Assembly (NCBI GenBank): GCA_944470555.2
Contig: OX104129.1
Coordinates: 50,005,998-50,069,997 of the forward strand
Source: Heterobilharzia americana
Lineage: Eukaryota > Platyhelminthes > Trematoda > Strigeidida > Schistosomatidae
Direction: 5' to 3'
DNA length: 64,000 nucleotides
Positions 59,255-64,000 of the stretch are shown one piece after another. Position 1 is the stretch's first letter; every line of letters begins with the position of its first letter. The notes beneath the pieces are model-generated. The model ran no database searches and was not told the DNA's origin. It was given only the letters and a program-made list of their open reading frames with translations. Position numbers and translations under genes: made by a program.

Positions 59255-62130
59255 ATTCACTTGTTGCTCACTATCTCTAGCCATCTAGACGATGATCAGT
59301 ATCGAGTGAGCATAGACGGGCGCTGTCGATGCATGTCTGCAGCTTGTTGGAAATGCTTTTCGTAAAGCACCAAGTCTCACAACCACCACACTTGAATGAA
59401 TCAGTGTTGAAAATCCAGATTTTGTTCACGCATTATGCCGAATGTAGTTGATCTCCACACTGATTTCAGATTACTGAAGGAAGACCTATCTTGCTCTTCC
59501 GATCCAGGCTTTGAAATCCTCATCTCTACCACCGCCGCCGACTCTAGTTGAAACGATGCTGCCTAGATAAGTAGGTGAAAAAGACTACTTCCTTCAGATT
59601 TCTCCCGTTCACGGTGGTCGGTGCTTCTTCTTCTTGCTCATTGAGTATCTTCATCACCTCCGTCTTCTATACTTTCACCTGAAATCCTGTTATCAATCCC
59701 CTGCCTCTTCCACCAACTTGTTGGTTTTCGCCTGTAGATCTTTGAGTCTGTGCCACAAGACATTAGATTTAAACAATCATCTGTGAATTCCAAATCTTCT
59801 AGGGTCTTCTCATCGGTCAAACAGCGCATACCCATCTTCTCACTCCTCACAGTCCGTTGCGTTATCCAGTCCAGTCCAGTCCAGTCGACCACAATCAGGA
59901 AGATCATTGGTGACAGCAGACAGCAACCATGTCTTACTCCTTCCTGTCATCACTTCAAAGGCATCACTGAGCTTCCCATCGTGAATCGCTTGGCATGTAG
60001 CATCAAACAGCACATAGCTGTTGAGTGAGGTTGATAGAGGTTTGTGGCGTTAGAATCGTAGTGTTGAATCAGCTGCCTGCCAAACTACTTCTCGGTCGAC
60101 GCTGTTGAAGGCCTTTTCAAAGTCGATGAAGTTGAGATAGAGAGTTGACTGCCATTCTGTGCTCTGTTCCACAATGATTCGTAGCGTAGTGTTGCAATTC
60201 GATCCATACATGATTTCTTCTTCCTGAATCATGCCAGACAGACAGCCAGCCAGACAGCCTGTTCCGGTCTTATTTTGAATCCAGAGCATTCTTCAGTCTC
60301 TTCGGGATGATGCGGCCTGACATTTTGCTTCGGGTGGATAAGGGTGAATCATGATTCCGCGCCAGTTCATGCAGAGTGTTCAGTCACCCTGACCTTCCTT
60401 GCGAGTTTGACAACGTAGCCCTTCTTCTTCAAATCGGCAGGTACCTTTCCCTCCTTCCTCCTTAACCTTTTGAAATAGTGGTATGAGCATGTCCGTTGAT
60501 ATCTCTGCGTCTGTTTCCAGTGCTTCTGGAGGAATTCCTTCTGGTCCTACTGCTTTTTCACCTTCCAGCAACATCATGGCGTCAAGCATTTCGGCTTTTG
60601 TTGGATGGCTTGTGTTCACTGATAGTTCTGCGGCTGGGCAGCTGATGGTATTTCTGGATGAGTTGCAGGTGGTGGTGGCTGTGGTGGTAGATTCAAGAGC
60701 TTTCTGAAGTGGTCAGCTTATCGTTTCCCCGTCCTTCGTCTCCCCTCCGTTGTAACTAGGTTCCCTCACTTCCTTTCATTGATTTCATCTGTGTTGATCT
60801 CTTCCCAGATAGTTAGTTGATGTAATGTTGTCAGATCTCTCCTACCTGCACCCCCTTCTGCTTCACTTGCCAGTGTGTCGTAGAAGTGTCTTCTGTCTTT
60901 CCACGCACTCTCCTTCACTTCTTTGTCCAGTGTTTTATATATTGTACTCAGTTCCCCTCCCCGTTATTCATCTCTGCACTTCAACGGTTCATCTTCTGCT
61001 TCACCACCTTCCCATCCGACCTCTATCAGCTTCCATGTATCCATGAAGATCCATTCCACGCCTTGCTTCTTCTTCTCCCTTTCTAACACGGCTACAGAGG
61101 TTTCCTTCTACGTCGCTTTCACAGAGTTCCAGTGTTCCTCCACACAGATTTTCTTCACGGATGCTGCTTAATGCCTTCCACTTTTTTTCGGATGGCTGGC
61201 TAACATGAAGATGTCATTTGTAGTTTCGTCCTTCTGCTTCTGTTCTGGGTGTTGAACTCCAACTGTAATGTATCATCATCAACTTCGTTGAAGGCTTTCC
61301 ACCAGAGGGATAGTGAGTGGTGTGAACCTACATCTGCTCCCCTTCTTCATCTGATCTTGTGTCCAGTAGGCTGCGTCTCCATCTCCACTTTCTTCAGATT
61401 CAGGTGAAGTCGATCTGATACTTAGTGCGTCCTGGTGTCTGGTGAAATCCATGTCGATCGATCTGTGAATATCCGTATGAATGCACACAATGCTTTCAAT
61501 CACCAAATCATTGAATGGGCAGAAGCATGCAAACAGTTTTTCATTCTCATTCATTTCACCAAGCACCTCTCCTCCTACGATGAATTCTCTCCCTGTATTG
61601 CCCGCTGCCTGTTCCGCATTCATGTCACCCCACCCATTAGAAGTTTGATGTCACCATCGCCAACTAGAGTGGGGTGTTGTCCAGTACCAATTACAGTTGC
61701 GTGTAGAATTCTTCCTTCTCTTCTTGATCTGCATTGTTTGTAGGTGTGTAGCGTAGCATTGTATGTTTGTAACTCTCCTTCCTTCCGATTCGAATCTTGC
61801 TGTAATAATCCTGCACTAGGAGATTGGCTCACACTGCATGAGAGCCTTCGATGTTCTTCAAGGAGACATCATGACCGCAACTCCGAAACTCAGTGTATTC
61901 GTGGTTGTTGTGTGAATGACAATATCGGAGTAGATTATTGACTCTCCAGTTGACAGTTTTGAGAGTCCACTTCCATTCCATCTGCAGATTCCAAGCACTT
62001 CTATGCCATATCTTCTCATCTCTTTTGCAATCTGGTCAGCCTTGCCAGCCAGTCAGCCAACCAGCCAGCCAGCTTCAAACATTGTGTGGACAGTCTATGT
62101 CCTTATGGTAATTTTTGCTTTCATCGTGAG
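59255..62130 (-). pseudogene. RTE-like LINE, endonuclease and RT regions, inactivated
   Basis: Reading the minus strand from ~62,130, the landmarks run in order. First comes the N-terminal endonuclease: MFEAG, RRYGIEVLGIC and GVAVMMSP. Next is GDMNAEQAAGNTGREF at ~61,632-61,580, the GDxN block, and GEMNENEKLFACFC. The pre-RT segment follows, with MLLEGEKAVGPEGIPPEALE at ~60,570-60,510. Then come YGSNCNTTLRII, FIDFEKAFNSVDRE (RT motif A, ~60,130-60,090) and LEDLEFTDDCL (motif C, FTDD at 59,788-59,777, where FADD is usual). Thumb remnants continue to an ISNKE-like end near 59,255. Frameshifts and stops are frequent. The C-terminal ~90 residues and TAA tail are missing, so the copy is truncated at its 3' end. 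It is related to the 20.6-28 kb array and the 39.6-kb insertion. Confidence 0.8.
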
Positions 62131-62714
62131 AAGAGAAGACAGATGGGCCAATTGACTCCCTGGAGACAGACTTTCACCAACCGACGTCATCTCGTCTCTC
62201 CGATTTCAGTGAGGAATAAGTTTATTTTTGTTTTTTAGATTTTTTCTGTGCTTTGAAGTTTCTTTAGAGATTGGATTGGTTTTCTGTGGTATGGTTGCTA
62301 GTCCTATACTCAACTTCCCTTCTTTATCTTGGCTTAGGACAGATAAGTACACTAGTGAACATGTGAACTAGGCAAGCCTAACGAATACTACTTCTAAAAG
62401 GAGAGAAATTAAAAATTTACTTGTAAATTAGACACAGAAATCCACTGAATTATTTCAGTATAAGTTGTATCGGATAAATACGTTCCTTTTGCTAGTTTTT
62501 CGCGGATTCATAGGTATCTTTACCATTTGTGAAGGATAAGAATAGTTAGTAACGAAAATTTAATACTTAGAACCCGCCTGAATCCCAGCGTAGTTTTAAA
62601 CTTATCAAAGTAGCAAAGGTTAGTATAAATAGTTTAGAAGCCATGTCCGAAATCTGTGTATATATATACTTTTTGTAAATTATTCATGAATGAAGTTTCT
62701 CGTAATTTATTCGG
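62131..62714. other. LINE 5' flank, no gene
   Basis: The sequence just beyond 62,130 may include decayed LINE 5' leader. The rest is AT-rich with no frame of note. Confidence 0.4.
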
Positions 62715-62918
62715 TGACCAGCAGTAGAAACAAGAACTAACACTTCGTTTGATTTGGAGCTGCATGCACCCCCAACGCCTTGACATTTGATGCGATGGGT
62801 ATCGGTTCTCGTTAGAGTCCTCGTTGGAACAACATCACTCACTTGGATCCATGTATACCCAGCTAATGAGTCCCAAGTTGGACGAAACGTGCGTCCCAGA
62901 TTTCAGTGCTAGCTCCTA
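62715..62918 (+). mobile_element. Sm-alpha-type hammerhead SINE with near-complete core
   Basis: The tail reads GTATACCCAG, then CTAATGAGTCCCAAGTTGG, ACGAAACGTGCGTCCCAG and TGCTAGCTCC. Stem II (GUCC/GGAC), GAAA, a short stem III (ACG/CGU) and a GUC site are all present. The catalytic CUGAUGA reads CUAAUGA, a change expected to abolish cleavage, and the stem I strands have diverged. A tRNA-like body with GATGGGTATCGGTTCTCG lies upstream. Confidence 0.7.
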
Positions 62919-63065
62919 AGTGAATTATAACAGAATGAATATCCACCAAGTATCGAAGCATCCATATAGAAAACCACCTATCAACGGATGTTTGTTATTT
63001 CGACCCAGCATTCCACACGGGAACTATAAGTATCAATAAACCATAATGTAGTTTTTCTTAAACAG

Positions 63066-63126
63066 ATAAATCGCCACCAAATCCAACCAGTGACGTAGCT
63101 TCAAATTATTCTGTGGAGTCTAACTG
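63066..63126 (+). CDS. Candidate terminal exon, unknown host gene (weak)
   Basis: The acceptor GTTTTTCTTAAACAG at 63,065 is followed, from 63,068, by the open frame KSPPNPTSDVASNYSVESN and TGA. This requires the previous exon to leave one base. The candidate at 57,941-58,122 leaves two, so the two cannot be joined directly and a missing exon would be needed. A possible poly(A) signal AATAAA lies at 63,491. The small size keeps confidence low. Confidence 0.3.
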
Positions 63127-64000
63127 AATTCTTGGCCTTGCGCATACCTATGAAACGTTTTTACTTTACTGAGTGGCCACTTCATCATTGCAGTCCTTAT
63201 AAGTAGTTCTTTTTTGACAATGAGTGATATGGCGTTTGCTATAAATAGAAGGACACAACATTCATACCCTTGAAAAGGATCTCTCTAGCAAGATCAAAAA
63301 GCTGGGGAATTATACAAAGTGTCTGTTTATTTCGTTATCTGTCCTAATATACTACGCAGGATTACACAACTAAAATATTCCTTATACGACAAAATACGGT
63401 ATCTGTTAATAAGCTTTAAGTACGTAATTTTCTGTTTGACTCGTAATTAAAAATTACATAAAACCTGAGATCCAGTTACATTGAGATTACAATAAACATC
63501 GAATTTAGGCTTCAAAAACACTACTTATTATTTTACAAGCCAAGTTTATATGTAGCACTCTAGGTACCTATTTTGATGCATAATAGTTAACTAAACTCCT
63601 TAGCATTTTTGTAGATATATTAGCTAGTTAGTTCGGAACATAAACAATGAATTTTACTGCGTAGGTATCCTAGCCAACAATCAGAATTAATGCGCCATAT
63701 CTGCGGTTAACTTAACGTGTTATTTGTGACCAAGTGAAAAAAGTTGTTGGACTAAATCCACTTTACTTAATGCCCGGAGTCTCATACAAATCGATACCGG
63801 ACATTATAGTATGATAAATGATAAACTACACTCTCACTTTAATAATTCATCAAGACTAATTCTTTCTGAACAACTTGAGTAGTTAGAAACCACGCAGTCG
63901 GGTCCATCACTTTCATGAGGCACATCACAGTGACGGCCATTTCACTCGTTTGGATCCAAACTCTTCAGTGGTGTGGCAAAACGAATGCACCTGACACACG
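63127..64000. other. Possible 3' UTR and flank
   Basis: AT-rich. AATAAA occurs at 63,491-63,496. Nothing else was recognised up to the window end. Confidence 0.35.

Overview
The window looks like genomic DNA from a schistosome or a close digenean relative. It is AT-rich, almost devoid of long host reading frames, and packed with decayed retroelements of kinds known from schistosomes: RTE-like LINEs, Penelope-like elements (PLEs) with a GIY-YIG nuclease end, and tRNA-headed SINEs ending in a hammerhead-ribozyme-like tail (Sm-alpha type). No bacterial operon, rRNA, CRISPR array or viral gene was seen. All family calls come from reading motifs by eye; no search was run.

Layout. 1.0-2.8 kb: three C-terminal PLE fragments in both orientations. 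3.5-6.7 kb: three tRNA-like repeats, two of them foldbacks and one a hammerhead SINE. 7.9-9.0 kb: minus-strand LINE reverse transcriptase (RT) remnant. 9-15.6 kb: mostly featureless. 15.66-17.2 kb: GC-richer block of unknown nature. 20.6-28.0 kb: tandem array of a ~3.08-kb unit (about 2.3 copies, nearly identical), each unit holding a dead LINE plus ~1.26 kb of non-LINE DNA with two AT microsatellites. 29-36 kb: scattered SINEs and a PLE scrap. 37.7-38.5 kb: decayed LINE. 39.58-40.41 kb: young 5'-truncated LINE with a TAA-repeat tail and probable 9-bp target-site duplication. 43.70-44.71 kb: the longest open frame, the C-terminal half of a PLE. 46.5 kb: strong hairpin. 49.7-50.8 kb: minus-strand PLE between inverted repeats. 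53.27-54.60 kb: frameshifted PLE. 59.26-62.13 kb: long minus-strand LINE with endonuclease and RT regions.

Host genes. The best evidence is a plus-strand chain of candidate exons at 51,753-51,776 (24 nt), 52,266-52,397 and 57,941-58,122, with splice-like borders and mutually consistent phases, plus a possible terminal exon at 63,066-63,126. If real, the 53-kb PLE lies in an intron. The product is not recognised. A further weak candidate exon lies near 13.0 kb.

The most notable features are the near-identical LINE-containing tandem array, the families of foldback tRNA-like elements, the hammerhead SINEs decaying at different core positions, and the phase-consistent exon chain with a possible microexon.
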